From Arenibacter sp041392165 (GTDB taxonomy: Bacteria; Bacteroidota; Bacteroidia; Flavobacteriales; Flavobacteriaceae): DNA of 64,000 nucleotides. The stretch is from contig JAWKMN010000004.1 in the NCBI GenBank assembly GCA_041392165.1, forward strand, positions 124,001-188,000. The letters are read 5' to 3'. The stretch's first letter is position 1, and every line of letters begins with the position of its first letter. The notes beneath the pieces were generated by a model. The model was not told the origin of the DNA and did not search any database. It was given only the letters and a program-made list of their open reading frames with translations. Shown here in pieces: positions 9,644-18,244 of the stretch. Both the position numbers and the translations under genes were made by a program.

Positions 9644-9682
9644 AAAAAAATCAGGCTTTGCAAAGGGAAACCTGATTTTTTT
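9644..9682 (+). terminator. Intrinsic terminator after pyrD
   Basis: A-tract, stem TCAGG...CCTGA with an inner CTTTG/CAAAG pairing, and a run of seven T. It lies 23 bases after the pyrD stop and is A/T-symmetric, so it could also act on the opposite strand. Confidence 0.8.
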
Positions 9683-9864
9683 ATTGGATAATGCCGGTTT
9701 TCTATGCCTAAATCCTTTTTTATTAGCAGGCTAGAGGTTGAGATCCTGCCTTTGCCGGCCTCTAATTTCATTGCTTTCGAGTTAGTTTCCAAAAGCTTTG
9801 GTAGTCCACAGTGGGCAGTGAGATTCGTTTTTTTGCCAACTGCTTACTACTTACTGCCAAGTCC

Positions 9865-10287
9865 CTAATTGGTCCAATAATCCACCACGGTAGCATCCTC
9901 CAAATGTGGGGTCAATACCGCGCCAAAAGCCTTATGGTCCGGGTGAGGAAGATATATGGCCCGATCCTCTTCACTGCGGAAGGTAAGGAAAAAGCAATGT
10001 GTAAACCCTTTGTCCAATCCTTCTGGACTGTTGTTGATACCCCATTCGTAATCCAATATTTGGGGTATTTTGGAAGGTAGGGCACTAAAAGCGGCCTCCA
10101 CTTTTTTAATGTCCTCTTTGGAGGTATTGGCCTTAAACTTAAATAGTACTACATGTCGTAATACACTGTCCTGTTTTTTGGAATTTTCCATGTTTAAATC
10201 TTTGCTCAAATTACTTGCGTTAGGGGTGCCATAACCCATCAATAGTATTGCTCCCAATAGGCTAAGGGTAGAAAGAACTAGTTTCAT
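9865..10287 (-). CDS. Dabb (stress-responsive A/B barrel) protein with signal peptide
   Basis: A 140-residue protein. An N-terminal hydrophobic stretch (LVLSTLSLLGAILLMGYG) is followed from about residue 40 by a Dabb domain: LRHVVLFKFKANTSKEDIKKVEAAFSALPSKI style start, then YEWGINNSPEGLDKGFTHCF and a C-terminal HPDHKAF segment, all typical of this dimeric alpha+beta barrel family. Most Dabb proteins are cytoplasmic, so the export signal is a modest oddity shared by some Bacteroidetes members. Substrate unknown. Confidence 0.82.
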   Translation of the reverse strand: MKLVLSTLSLLGAILLMGYGTPNASNLSKDLNMENSKKQDSVLRHVVLFKFKANTSKEDIKKVEAAFSALPSKIPQILDYEWGINNSPEGLDKGFTHCFFLTFRSEEDRAIYLPHPDHKAFGAVLTPHLEDATVVDYWTN

Positions 10288-10426
10288 ATCATAATTTTTG
10301 TGGAAGATATAAAAAAGATGGAGATGGGTTCATCATTCATAAAATATTTATCAGGTTTTGTGTATGGAAAAGATGTGAAATAATTGGTATTTTTAAGCTC
10401 GCATCAACCTTTCAATTTAATTGGGC

Positions 10427-11053
10427 ATGTATTACGATATTTTATTGGCATTCGTAGTGACTACGGCCGTATTGGCCATTTCTCCGGGACCGGATAACAT
10501 TTTTGTGATGATCCAAAGTATGGCCAACGGTAAGAAATACGGCATAGCCACGGTAGCGGGATTGATGACCGGCTGTTTGGTACATGCAACCTTGCTGGCC
10601 TTTGGATTTTCGGCCATTATTAAGCAGAATCCCAATCTGTATTTCTCAATTAAACTGTTTGGGGCCATTTATATGTTTTATTTGGCATTTAAGGTTATAA
10701 GAAATCCTATAAAGATCGATATTTCTGATATGAATGGAAGGAAGCAATCCTTAACAACATTATATAGGCAAGGCTTCATAATGAACGTATTGAACCCCAA
10801 GGTTGGTTTGTTCTTTCTTGCTTTTTTCCCCGGGTTTCTATTTAGTCATTTTTTAAATATCGTATTGCAGATATATGCTTTGGCATTCATCTTTATTATG
10901 GTTTCCGGTGTTATTTTTAGTGCAATAGCCATTCTTGCCGGGTCAATTTCGGAATATATAAAGGCTAATAAAGGTATAGGGAAGGTTTTGTCCTGGTTAC
11001 AGATTATTGTTTTTGTGGGTATTGGGGTTTACCTGCTATTATCTGATAAATAA
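10427..11053 (+). CDS. LysE family translocator (amino-acid exporter)
   Basis: Inner-membrane exporter of the LysE/RhtB family, 208 residues with about six hydrophobic segments. The N-terminus holds the family hallmark SPGPDNIFVMIQSMANGKKYG, and the middle has NVLNPKVGLFFLAFFPGF. Family members export amino acids or their analogues; the substrate cannot be told. The ATG at 10427 is used instead of a TTG two codons upstream. A separate start 30 bases after its stop suggests possible cotranscription with the HMG-CoA lyase gene. Confidence 0.9.
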   Translation: MYYDILLAFVVTTAVLAISPGPDNIFVMIQSMANGKKYGIATVAGLMTGCLVHATLLAFGFSAIIKQNPNLYFSIKLFGAIYMFYLAFKVIRNPIKIDISDMNGRKQSLTTLYRQGFIMNVLNPKVGLFFLAFFPGFLFSHFLNIVLQIYALAFIFIMVSGVIFSAIAILAGSISEYIKANKGIGKVLSWLQIIVFVGIGVYLLLSDK

Positions 11054-11083
11054 TAGTAATTTTGGAAAAAGCTTAAGCCGGTA

Positions 11084-11950
11084 ATGTCCAATACCATTAA
11101 AATAATAGAATGTCCTAGAGATGCCATGCAGGGTATCAAAACTTTTATTCCAACGGAAAAAAAGGTCCTGTATATCCAATCCCTTTTAAATTGTGGTTTT
11201 GATACCATCGATTTTGGAAGTTTTGTATCGCCAAGGGCAATTCCGCAGATGGTGGATACGGCCGAGGTACTTTCCCAACTGGATCTGTCCAAGACTACAA
11301 GCAAGTTATTGGCCATTGTGGCCAACGTTAGAGGGGCCGAGGATGCCTCCAGACTTAGTTCCATTGATTATTTGGGATATCCTTTTTCCATATCGGAGAA
11401 TTTTCAAATGAGGAATACCCACAAGACCATTGCCGAATCGGTACTTACATTGGAAGAAATTTTAAGGATAGCCGGAGATTCGGGCAAGGAGGTGGTTACC
11501 TATATTTCTATGGGGTTCGGCAATCCTTATGGGGATCCATGGAATGTAGAGGTAGTGGGGCAATGGACCGAAAAATTGGCTGAAATGGGAGTAAAGATAT
11601 TATCTCTTTCTGATACCGTAGGTTCTTCTACCCCTGATGTAATCGGTTATTTATTTTCCAACCTTATTCCAAAATTTCCTGAAATAGAATTTGGGGCCCA
11701 TCTACATACCACCCCGTCCAAGTGGCATGAAAAGGTAGATGCTGCCTATAAGGCGGGTTGTCGTAGGTTTGATGGCGCGGTACAAGGTTTTGGGGGATGT
11801 CCTATGGCCAAGGATGAGCTTACTGGAAACATGCCCACGGAAAAAATGTTGTCCTATTTTACTGCTGTTAAGGCCAACACCGGGGTCAATTGGATGGCTT
11901 TTGAGGCTGCTTTTAATAAGGCATCCGATCTGTTTTCTTCATACCACTGA
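11084..11950 (+). CDS. Hydroxymethylglutaryl-CoA lyase
   Basis: TIM-barrel lyase of 288 residues that would cleave HMG-CoA to acetoacetate and acetyl-CoA in leucine breakdown. It begins IIECPRDAMQGIKTFIPTEKK, aligning with the conserved ECPRDGxQ start (Arg catalytic). SDTVGSSTPD and FGAHLHTTPSKW supply metal-binding residues, and FDGAVQGFGGCPMAKDELTGN includes the HMG-CoA lyase signature GGCP with the active-site-loop Cys. Other acyl-CoA leucine pathway genes are not nearby. A related DRE-TIM lyase function cannot be excluded. Confidence 0.88.
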   Translation: MSNTIKIIECPRDAMQGIKTFIPTEKKVLYIQSLLNCGFDTIDFGSFVSPRAIPQMVDTAEVLSQLDLSKTTSKLLAIVANVRGAEDASRLSSIDYLGYPFSISENFQMRNTHKTIAESVLTLEEILRIAGDSGKEVVTYISMGFGNPYGDPWNVEVVGQWTEKLAEMGVKILSLSDTVGSSTPDVIGYLFSNLIPKFPEIEFGAHLHTTPSKWHEKVDAAYKAGCRRFDGAVQGFGGCPMAKDELTGNMPTEKMLSYFTAVKANTGVNWMAFEAAFNKASDLFSSYH

Positions 11951-12030
11951 AATATTGGGCTGTTCCAATCCAATAGAGCTATAAGCATTTCATAATTCCA
12001 TCTTTTATTTAGATTTAATTTAAATAAAAG

Positions 12031-12061
12031 TTTGTCGGTTTGGTTTTGGCCATTATATTTG
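12031..12061 (+). promoter_or_regulatory. Bacteroidetes-type promoter of the porin gene
   Basis: TTTG at 12031-12034, exactly 19 bases, then TATATTTG at 12054-12061. This is a full match to the TTTG-N19-TANNTTTG consensus of the Bacteroidetes primary sigma factor, and implies a leader of about 45 bases before the ATG at 12109. Confidence 0.8.
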
Positions 12062-12108
12062 CACCCGAAAAATTATACTTATCCAATCTAAATAAGAACA
12101 ATTACCTA

Positions 12109-13287
12109 ATGAAAAGAATTTCGTTACTATTCGGACTACTCTTGGCAACTGGAGTTTTTGCCCAGACTGCCAATGATTCCATTTCCTTGGATCCACAAAA
12201 ACAATTGAATGCGGCGCAACGTTTGCTTTCCGGAAATTACGCTTCGGCTGTTACCGTAGGTGCTTACGGGGAAATGCTCTACAATCAGCCGAAGGGTGAC
12301 AATGGAGAGATAGACGTTCAAAGGTTGGTGCTGCTTTTGGGATATAGATTCAATGAAAGGGCCCAATTCGTTACCGAAATAGAGTTTGAGCATGTGGAGG
12401 AGGTATATGTTGAACAGGCTTTTGTGAACTATAATCTCGGAAATAGTGTTAATCTTAGAGGGGGCTTAATGTTGGTGCCAATGGGTATTATCAATGAGTT
12501 TCATGAGCCTACAACATTTAATGGAACAGAGCGTCCGGCCATGGACAATGTTATAGTGCCTACCACTTGGAGGGAACTTGGTGTTGGGGTGTTCGGCAGG
12601 GTGAACGACCTATCTTTAGGTTATCAGGCATATATATTCAACGGATTTAAATCGACCAACGCTAATGGTGAAGGTGGAATAAATGGGTTTTTGAAAGGAT
12701 CCAACGGTTTAAGGGGTGGAAGACAAAAAGGGATCCAATCTACTATTGATAGTCCTACCCTTTCCGCCAAATTGGATTACTACGGAATTTCCGGTCTGCG
12801 TTTGGGGCTTTCCGGGTATTTCGGAAAAACGCAGGCCACAGATGATGTAGAGGAACTTACCGGTGCAAACATTGGAATATCAATGGTAGGCCTGGATGCA
12901 CGATACGCTTACGGTAATTTTGCTGCCAGAGGTCAATTTATATATGCCTCCCTTTCCGATACCGAAGATTATAACGCTTTGACCGGTTCGGATTTGGGAA
13001 GCGCCCTTCAGGGATGGTATGTAGAAGGGGCCTATAATTTATTACCGGCAGGCAATGAACAAAAATTGTTCGCCTTTGCCAGATACGAAAAATACGATAC
13101 GCACGCAGATACAGCGGGAGGATTGTTAAGGAACAATGCCTACAATAAAACAGATGTAACAACAGGTCTTACCTATCATTTAGCTCCAGGGGTGGTGTTG
13201 AAAGGGGATTATCAATTTAGATCTGACAAAGTGGACAATAGTGATCTGAAAAATGTATTAAATTTTGGTATAGGGGTTTGGTTCTGA
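12109..13287 (+). CDS. Outer-membrane porin, O/P-like beta barrel
   Basis: A 392-residue predicted outer-membrane protein. It has a standard signal peptide (MKRISLLFGLLLATGVFAQ), then a barrel-like alternation of aromatic and glycine-rich strands, and ends with a C-terminal aromatic residue (GIGVWF), as usual for outer-membrane barrels. Its QLNAAQRLLSGNYASAVTVGAYGEMLYN start and paired-strand pattern recall phosphate-selective porin O/P-type proteins, though the substrate is not evident. The frame is open 69 bases upstream, but the promoter box lies in that stretch, which fixes the ATG at 12109. An FMN-binding protein gene follows. Confidence 0.8.
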   Translation: MKRISLLFGLLLATGVFAQTANDSISLDPQKQLNAAQRLLSGNYASAVTVGAYGEMLYNQPKGDNGEIDVQRLVLLLGYRFNERAQFVTEIEFEHVEEVYVEQAFVNYNLGNSVNLRGGLMLVPMGIINEFHEPTTFNGTERPAMDNVIVPTTWRELGVGVFGRVNDLSLGYQAYIFNGFKSTNANGEGGINGFLKGSNGLRGGRQKGIQSTIDSPTLSAKLDYYGISGLRLGLSGYFGKTQATDDVEELTGANIGISMVGLDARYAYGNFAARGQFIYASLSDTEDYNALTGSDLGSALQGWYVEGAYNLLPAGNEQKLFAFARYEKYDTHADTAGGLLRNNAYNKTDVTTGLTYHLAPGVVLKGDYQFRSDKVDNSDLKNVLNFGIGVWF

Positions 13288-13358
13288 TCCATAACATGAA
13301 AATTTTTGGTTCATTGCCCTAAATATTCCAATTATTATTAAAAATGATTCTAAATTAG

Positions 13359-13366
13359 TATATTTG
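13359..13366 (+). promoter_or_regulatory. -7 promoter box (TATATTTG) before FMN-binding gene
   Basis: TANNTTTG match ending five bases before the ATG at 13371. If active, the transcript would be nearly leaderless. No TTTG at the expected -33 position. Confidence 0.4.
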
Positions 13367-13370
13367 GTGC

Positions 13371-13907
13371 ATGAACTTTAGAAAGCGTATAACGGTTGTT
13401 TTAGTAATTTTTTCCATGGTGTTTTTTGGGTTTGGAATCCCGAAAAATGTTCAAAAAAAAATGGATAAGGAGGTGGAAAAAATATTTGGCACCACAAATT
13501 ATTCTTTCGTACCATATACTGAATCAAAGGCAGTCCACGAACAACTCCCAATTAAAATTACGGCCGATAATTTTTTTCGAATAAAACAGGATAAGACCTT
13601 GTTGGGCTACGCTTTTATTGATCAGGCCCCAAGTAAAACGGCTCAGTTCGATTATTTGGTTATCTTCAATCCAAACCTGGAAATCATACACGCTAAAGTT
13701 CTGATATATCGTGAAGAATATGGAGGGGAAATTGGCAGTAAAAGGTGGTTGGAACAATTTATAGGAAAAACGGGAAAAGATAGGGTTAGCCATGAAACCA
13801 ATATAGACGGTATTTCCGGGGCGACCATTTCGGTACGATCTATGACTACTTCTGTGGATAACCTGTTGCAAACGGTTGGAATTCTACAAGATAAAAAGAT
13901 GTTATAA
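13371..13907 (+). CDS. FMN-binding domain protein
   Basis: A 178-residue exported protein. A signal or anchor segment (TVVLVIFSMVFFGFGIP) is followed by a C-terminal FMN-binding domain like that of RnfG/NqrC. The motif DGISGATISVRSMT contains the SGAT(I/V)S pattern in which a threonine is covalently flavinylated by ApbE in known family members. The last base of its stop codon is the first base of the next gene's ATG (TAATG), so the pair is translationally coupled. It probably carries electrons on the periplasmic side; the partner is not known. Confidence 0.85.
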   Translation: MNFRKRITVVLVIFSMVFFGFGIPKNVQKKMDKEVEKIFGTTNYSFVPYTESKAVHEQLPIKITADNFFRIKQDKTLLGYAFIDQAPSKTAQFDYLVIFNPNLEIIHAKVLIYREEYGGEIGSKRWLEQFIGKTGKDRVSHETNIDGISGATISVRSMTTSVDNLLQTVGILQDKKML

Positions 13908-14407
13908 TGGGGTATGATGGTTTGTTACTGACCCTTCCAAAGGGAATAAAATGGTTTGTTGCCACCTTTGTTCTGGTTCTTAGTATTGGCTTTTACACAG
14001 GTCTATTGTTTGTTTCCGAAACAGGTGCCTCTTCTTCCAAAGGAATTGTTGAAAATTATATGGGGAATGAGGACGATGAGGAGGCCGAGGTAATGAAGTT
14101 CAAAAAAGGGGAACGGGAGATGCTTACTATAATACACACCCATATACTTTCCATGTCGCTTATTTTTTTTCTGTTGGGTGGTCTGGTATGGCTTGCCAAA
14201 CTTCCCTTTAAGCTAAAAATGTTTTTGACTATTGAGCCTTTTTTATCCGTGATCTTAACTTTTGGGGGCATTTACCTTATGTGGTCAGGATTTCTTTGGA
14301 TGAAATATGTGGTTATCCTTTCGGGAATTTTAATGACTTTGACCTTTAGTATTGCGGCCTTTTTGGTGGTTTATCAATTGTGTAGGAAAACGGTAGTAAT
14401 CAATTAA
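13907..14407 (+). CDS. Four-helix membrane protein coupled to FMN-binding protein
   Basis: A 166-residue inner-membrane protein with four predicted transmembrane segments (about residues 13-33, 76-96, 103-123 and 133-155) and an acidic loop (NEDDEEAEVMKF) after the first. The second helix begins with a His pair (IIHTHILSM), a possible heme or quinone site. I do not recognise a named family. Coupling to the FMN-binding gene by TAATG overlap suggests that it is the membrane partner, passing electrons between the quinone pool and a periplasmic flavin. Confidence 0.65.
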   Translation: MGYDGLLLTLPKGIKWFVATFVLVLSIGFYTGLLFVSETGASSSKGIVENYMGNEDDEEAEVMKFKKGEREMLTIIHTHILSMSLIFFLLGGLVWLAKLPFKLKMFLTIEPFLSVILTFGGIYLMWSGFLWMKYVVILSGILMTLTFSIAAFLVVYQLCRKTVVIN

Positions 14408-14441
14408 CACAGTAACTGTTCATCAGTTCCTTTAAATGTAG

Positions 14442-14449
14442 TATATTTG
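14442..14449 (+). promoter_or_regulatory. -7 promoter box (TATATTTG) of guaB
   Basis: TANNTTTG match 23 bases before the guaB ATG. The -33 position shows only a weak GTTC, not TTTG. Confidence 0.5.
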
Positions 14450-14472
14450 CACGCAATTAATCTTTAATTGCT

Positions 14473-15945
14473 ATGCAAGCTCACCTAAATAAAATTGTTG
14501 GAGAGGGTCTTACGTACGATGATGTACTTTTGGTTCCCGCTTTTTCGGAAGTTCTTCCCAGAGAAGTCATTATTCAAACAAAGTTTACTAGAAACATTAC
14601 GATCAATATTCCCATCGTTTCGGCAGCCATGGATACCGTTACTGAATCCCGTATGGCCATTGCCATTGCCCGGGAAGGCGGTATAGGTGTATTGCACAAG
14701 AACATGACCGTAGAACAGCAGGCGCAGAAGGTACGCAAGGTAAAACGGGCTGAAAGTGGTATGATCCTGGACCCCGTTACCTTACCTTTAAATTCCAAGG
14801 TAAGGGATGCCAAGGCCAATATGAAGGAATTTAGCATTGGCGGAATCCCCATTGTAGATGATGAGGGTAAATTGATCGGAATCGTAACCAATAGGGATCT
14901 TCGTTTTGAAAAAAATAATGACCGCCCTATTTCCGAGGTGATGACTTCCAAAAATCTTGTTACGGTAGGGGAAGGGACTTCCCTAGAGCAGGCAGAGGAT
15001 ATCCTACAGGAAAATAAAATTGAAAAATTACCGGTGGTCGATAAAGATTATAAGCTTGTTGGATTGATCACCTTTAGGGATATAACAAAACTTACCCAAA
15101 AGCCGATAGCAAACAAGGACCAGTACGGAAGATTGCGGGTTGCGGCGGCATTAGGGGTTACCGGTGATGCCGTAGAGAGGGCGGAAGCTTTGGTCAATGC
15201 AGGGGTAGACGCCGTTGTGATCGATACGGCACATGGGCATACCAAGGGAGTGGTAACTGTTTTAAAGGAAGTAAAAAAGAGGTTTCCGGATTTGGAAGTC
15301 ATTGTGGGCAACATTGCTACGGCGGAAGCTGCCAGGTATTTGGTAGAGGCGGGAGCCGATGCGGTAAAAGTTGGAATAGGTCCCGGTTCAATCTGTACCA
15401 CACGTGTGGTGGCAGGGGTCGGCTTTCCGCAATTTTCAGCGGTGTTGGAAGTGGCCGCGGCCATTAAGGGCAGTGGAGTGCCCGTAATTGCTGATGGAGG
15501 AATCCGTTATACAGGGGACATTCCCAAGGCCATTGCTGCCGGGGCCGATACGGTAATGTTGGGTTCTTTATTGGCAGGAACAAAAGAATCTCCTGGCGAG
15601 ACGATTATCTATGAAGGACGTAAATTTAAATCCTATAGGGGAATGGGTTCTGTTGAAGCTATGAAGCAAGGTAGCAAGGATAGGTATTTTCAAGATGTGG
15701 AGGACGATATCAAAAAATTGGTGCCGGAAGGAATCGTAGGTCGTGTGCCGTATAAAGGGGATCTATATGAAAGTATCCATCAGTTTATCGGGGGGCTTCG
15801 TGCCGGAATGGGTTATTGCGGGGCCAAGGATATTGAAACCCTAAAAGAAACCGGAAGATTTGTTAAGATTACTGCAAGTGGAATCAACGAGAGCCATCCA
15901 CATGATGTAACCATTACCAAGGAATCGCCCAACTATAGCAGGTAA
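14473..15945 (+). CDS. guaB: Inosine-5'-monophosphate dehydrogenase
   Basis: Converts IMP to XMP with NAD+, the committed step of GMP synthesis. At 490 residues it has the normal length. The barrel start LTYDDVLLVPAFSEVLP is followed by two CBS domains (about residues 95-205), then DTAHGHTKGV, the catalytic loop GIGPGSICTTRVVAGVG with the active-site Cys, and IADGGIRYTGDIPKAIAAGAD. The flap region includes YRGMGSVEAM and VEGIVGRVPYKG-like residues. It is monocistronic, ended by a strong terminator. Confidence 0.97.
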   Translation: MQAHLNKIVGEGLTYDDVLLVPAFSEVLPREVIIQTKFTRNITINIPIVSAAMDTVTESRMAIAIAREGGIGVLHKNMTVEQQAQKVRKVKRAESGMILDPVTLPLNSKVRDAKANMKEFSIGGIPIVDDEGKLIGIVTNRDLRFEKNNDRPISEVMTSKNLVTVGEGTSLEQAEDILQENKIEKLPVVDKDYKLVGLITFRDITKLTQKPIANKDQYGRLRVAAALGVTGDAVERAEALVNAGVDAVVIDTAHGHTKGVVTVLKEVKKRFPDLEVIVGNIATAEAARYLVEAGADAVKVGIGPGSICTTRVVAGVGFPQFSAVLEVAAAIKGSGVPVIADGGIRYTGDIPKAIAAGADTVMLGSLLAGTKESPGETIIYEGRKFKSYRGMGSVEAMKQGSKDRYFQDVEDDIKKLVPEGIVGRVPYKGDLYESIHQFIGGLRAGMGYCGAKDIETLKETGRFVKITASGINESHPHDVTITKESPNYSR

Positions 15946-15978
15946 ATTATACATGCAATAGAGCGATATTGGGATAAT

Positions 15979-16005
15979 AAAAAAAGCCGGTCATCCGGCT
16001 TTTTT
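15979..16005 (+). terminator. Bidirectional intrinsic terminator after guaB
   Basis: Seven A, stem GCCGG, loop TCAT, stem CCGGC and six T. It lies between the convergent guaB and thioredoxin genes and is symmetric enough to serve both. Confidence 0.9.
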
Positions 16006-16037
16006 ATCTCTATACTTTATAATGATATTTATTGGGG

Positions 16038-16565
16038 TTATTTGCTTTCGCTATCGTAGGTATTCCAGTCCTTTTCCTTGTGGATGTTGTCACCAAAATA
16101 CTTGGCTATTTTTAGGAAGGGTTCCGGTTTTTGATAGCCTGGAACGGGAGAAAGCATATTCATTTTTTCATCCAAGAATATCGTTGTGGGATAACTCATT
16201 TTACCCTGCATCAAGGCAGCGGCAAATTCGTGGTAGCCGTTTCTGCCGGAGGGAACAAACTTAAAGGTTTTTCCCCTAAAAACAATAGGTTCCTTGCCTT
16301 CTCCATCCAACTTGACCATATAAAAGTTTTTGGACATATATTCCGCAACTTCTGCATTTTGAAAGGTATCCTTATCCATTTTTTTACACCATCCGCACCA
16401 GTCGGTATAGACATCGATAAAAATTTTCTTAGGATTTTTCTCCGTTTCGGCCAATTGGGCCGCTTCATTCCAGCTAAGCCATTTTACTTCCTGTGCCATG
16501 CTGCCTATGGTAAATAGGGACAAACAGAAGAGCATAGTTATTTTGTAAAATGATTTCACGACCAT
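16038..16565 (-). CDS. Secreted thioredoxin-like protein
   Basis: A 175-residue exported protein with a signal peptide (ITMLFCLSLFTIGSMAQ) and a thioredoxin fold of the DUF255/thioredoxin_7 type. The redox motif is CGWCKK within DVYTDWCGWCKKMD, and the cis-proline segment is MSYPTTIFLDEKM. It would act on disulfides in the periplasm, probably as a reductase. The gene stands alone and shares the guaB terminator. Confidence 0.88.
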   Translation of the reverse strand: MVVKSFYKITMLFCLSLFTIGSMAQEVKWLSWNEAAQLAETEKNPKKIFIDVYTDWCGWCKKMDKDTFQNAEVAEYMSKNFYMVKLDGEGKEPIVFRGKTFKFVPSGRNGYHEFAAALMQGKMSYPTTIFLDEKMNMLSPVPGYQKPEPFLKIAKYFGDNIHKEKDWNTYDSESK

Positions 16566-16619
16566 AATTTAAATGAATAATTCATCAGCAACTTCAAAAC
16601 TAACGAAAATATAACAACT

Positions 16620-17861
16620 TTATTTTACCGTTGCCTTTTCTTTAACAGTTGTGAATAGGTCCTGTACATCGACCTGATTTTTAATAAGGTCTTCAAAAGT
16701 TTCCCTTTCCCTTATCAGGATAGCTTTTCCGTTATGCCATAACACCTCGGGAGGTCTATATCTTGAGTTGTAATTACTGGCCATAGTAAAGCAGTAGGCA
16801 CCTGCATTCTTAAAACAAAGGATATCCCCCTCAGAAATTTCATTGATGCGTTTATTGCTTGCAAAAGTATCCGTCTCACAAATATAGCCCACCACGGAAT
16901 AATAGCGTTCACGTCCGTCAGGGTTGGAGATATTTTCAATGCTGTGAATGGCACCGTAAAACATGGGGCGGATAAGATGGTTGAATCCGGAGTCCACACT
17001 GGCAAAAACGGTTGAAGTGGTCTGTTTTACCACATTTACTTTGGCCAGGAAAAAACCGGCTTCGCTAACCAAAAATTTACCAGGTTCAAAGGCCAAGGTC
17101 AATTCCCTGCCATATTCTTTGCAAAATGAGTTGAAACGTTTTCCCAACTTCTTGCCCAATTCCTCAATATTGGTTTCAATATCCCCATCCTTATAGGGAA
17201 CTTTAAATCCACTTCCAAAATCTATGAACTCAAGATCTTGGAAATTTTTAGCCGTTTCAAAAAGAATTTCAGAGGCGTAAAGGAATACATCGATATCCAA
17301 AATATCACTTCCCGTATGCATGTGTATCCCGTTTACCTTCATGTTGGTAAGGTTAACGATTCGCAGTAAATGGGGTATTTGATGTATGCTGATACCAAAT
17401 TTGGAATCTATGTGTCCGACTGAGATTTTGGAATTCCCACCGGCCATTACGTGCGGATTTATTCTAATACAAACAGGAATATCCGGATGTTTGCTGCCAA
17501 ACTGCTCCAAAATGGAGAGGTTGTCAATATTGATGCGCACCCCCAATTTCGCTGCCTCCTCTATTTCTTCCAAAGATACCCCATTTGGAGTAAATATAAT
17601 GGAACTGGGCTCAAAACCGGCCTTGAGCCCCAATTGGACTTCCTGTATGGAAACGGTATCAAGACCGCTTCCCAGACTGTTCATCAATCTTAAAATGGCA
17701 ATATTGGAAAGTGCTTTTGTGGCGTAATTTAATTGTAGTTTTTTTACATCCTTAAAGGCATTGGTCAATCTTTGGAATTGGGAAATTATTTTTTCGGAAT
17801 CATATACATAGACGGGGTCACCGTATGTTTTTGCTATCTTTAATAGATCAGTGTTTCGCAT
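16620..17861 (-). CDS. lysA: Diaminopimelate decarboxylase
   Basis: PLP enzyme of fold type III giving lysine from meso-diaminopimelate. It has 413 residues. The PLP lysine lies in LNYATKALSN; other motifs are GIHMHTGSDI, the glycine-rich phosphate loop IDFGSGFKVPY, EPGKFLVSEAG, the substrate Cys region GYICETDTFASNK and the C-terminal AGAYCFTMASNYNSR. Ornithine or carboxynorspermidine decarboxylase activity is unlikely given CETDTFA. The dapD gene of the same pathway is elsewhere in this window. Confidence 0.95.
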   Translation of the reverse strand: MRNTDLLKIAKTYGDPVYVYDSEKIISQFQRLTNAFKDVKKLQLNYATKALSNIAILRLMNSLGSGLDTVSIQEVQLGLKAGFEPSSIIFTPNGVSLEEIEEAAKLGVRINIDNLSILEQFGSKHPDIPVCIRINPHVMAGGNSKISVGHIDSKFGISIHQIPHLLRIVNLTNMKVNGIHMHTGSDILDIDVFLYASEILFETAKNFQDLEFIDFGSGFKVPYKDGDIETNIEELGKKLGKRFNSFCKEYGRELTLAFEPGKFLVSEAGFFLAKVNVVKQTTSTVFASVDSGFNHLIRPMFYGAIHSIENISNPDGRERYYSVVGYICETDTFASNKRINEISEGDILCFKNAGAYCFTMASNYNSRYRPPEVLWHNGKAILIRERETFEDLIKNQVDVQDLFTTVKEKATVK

Positions 17862-17877
17862 TGTTCAAAATTTTGTG

Positions 17878-17909
17878 CAAATTTAGATTACTTATTGTTC
17901 GTGCGCAAA
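17878..17909 (-). promoter_or_regulatory. Promoter of lysA
   Basis: On the minus strand: TTTG (plus 17906-17909), 20 bases, then TAAATTTG (plus 17878-17885). This fits the Bacteroidetes consensus and ends 17 bases before the lysA ATG. Confidence 0.7.
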
Positions 17910-18208
17910 AAATATGGAGCAATAGTCGAAAAATGTAACACATTGTTAATAATGTAACAACTATTGGTTCGTCCGGATTTAATTATTGCCAGGTCCATTA
18001 TAATTTCAAATAAAATTTATTTCAGTATTTTTAATTTCCTTATACCGTCCATATTTTCACCAACTGTGGACTGCGTGCAGCCAATATATCTTCCGGGCAT
18101 TGTCCAGTAAATTCATTCCATCCCTGGTTATTGGTGGTACAATTGTCCCTTAATCAGTACTCCATATTTTTCTGTTTTATTTAATTAGGGTAAATCCGCT
18201 GTGTTTCC

Positions 18209-18216
18209 TATTTTTG
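18209..18216 (+). promoter_or_regulatory. -7 promoter box (TATTTTTG) of sucC
   Basis: TANNTTTG match 28 bases before the sucC ATG; no clear -33 box. Confidence 0.45.
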
Positions 18217-18244
18217 CAACTCAACAAAATAGAACCTTCAATTT

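Larger units (their letters stand above)
17862..18244. other. Intergenic region between lysA and sucC
   Basis: 383 bases carrying the divergent lysA and sucC promoters. It also contains a direct repeat TGTAACA at 17934-17940 and 17953-17959. No coding frame is supportable here. Confidence 0.5.
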
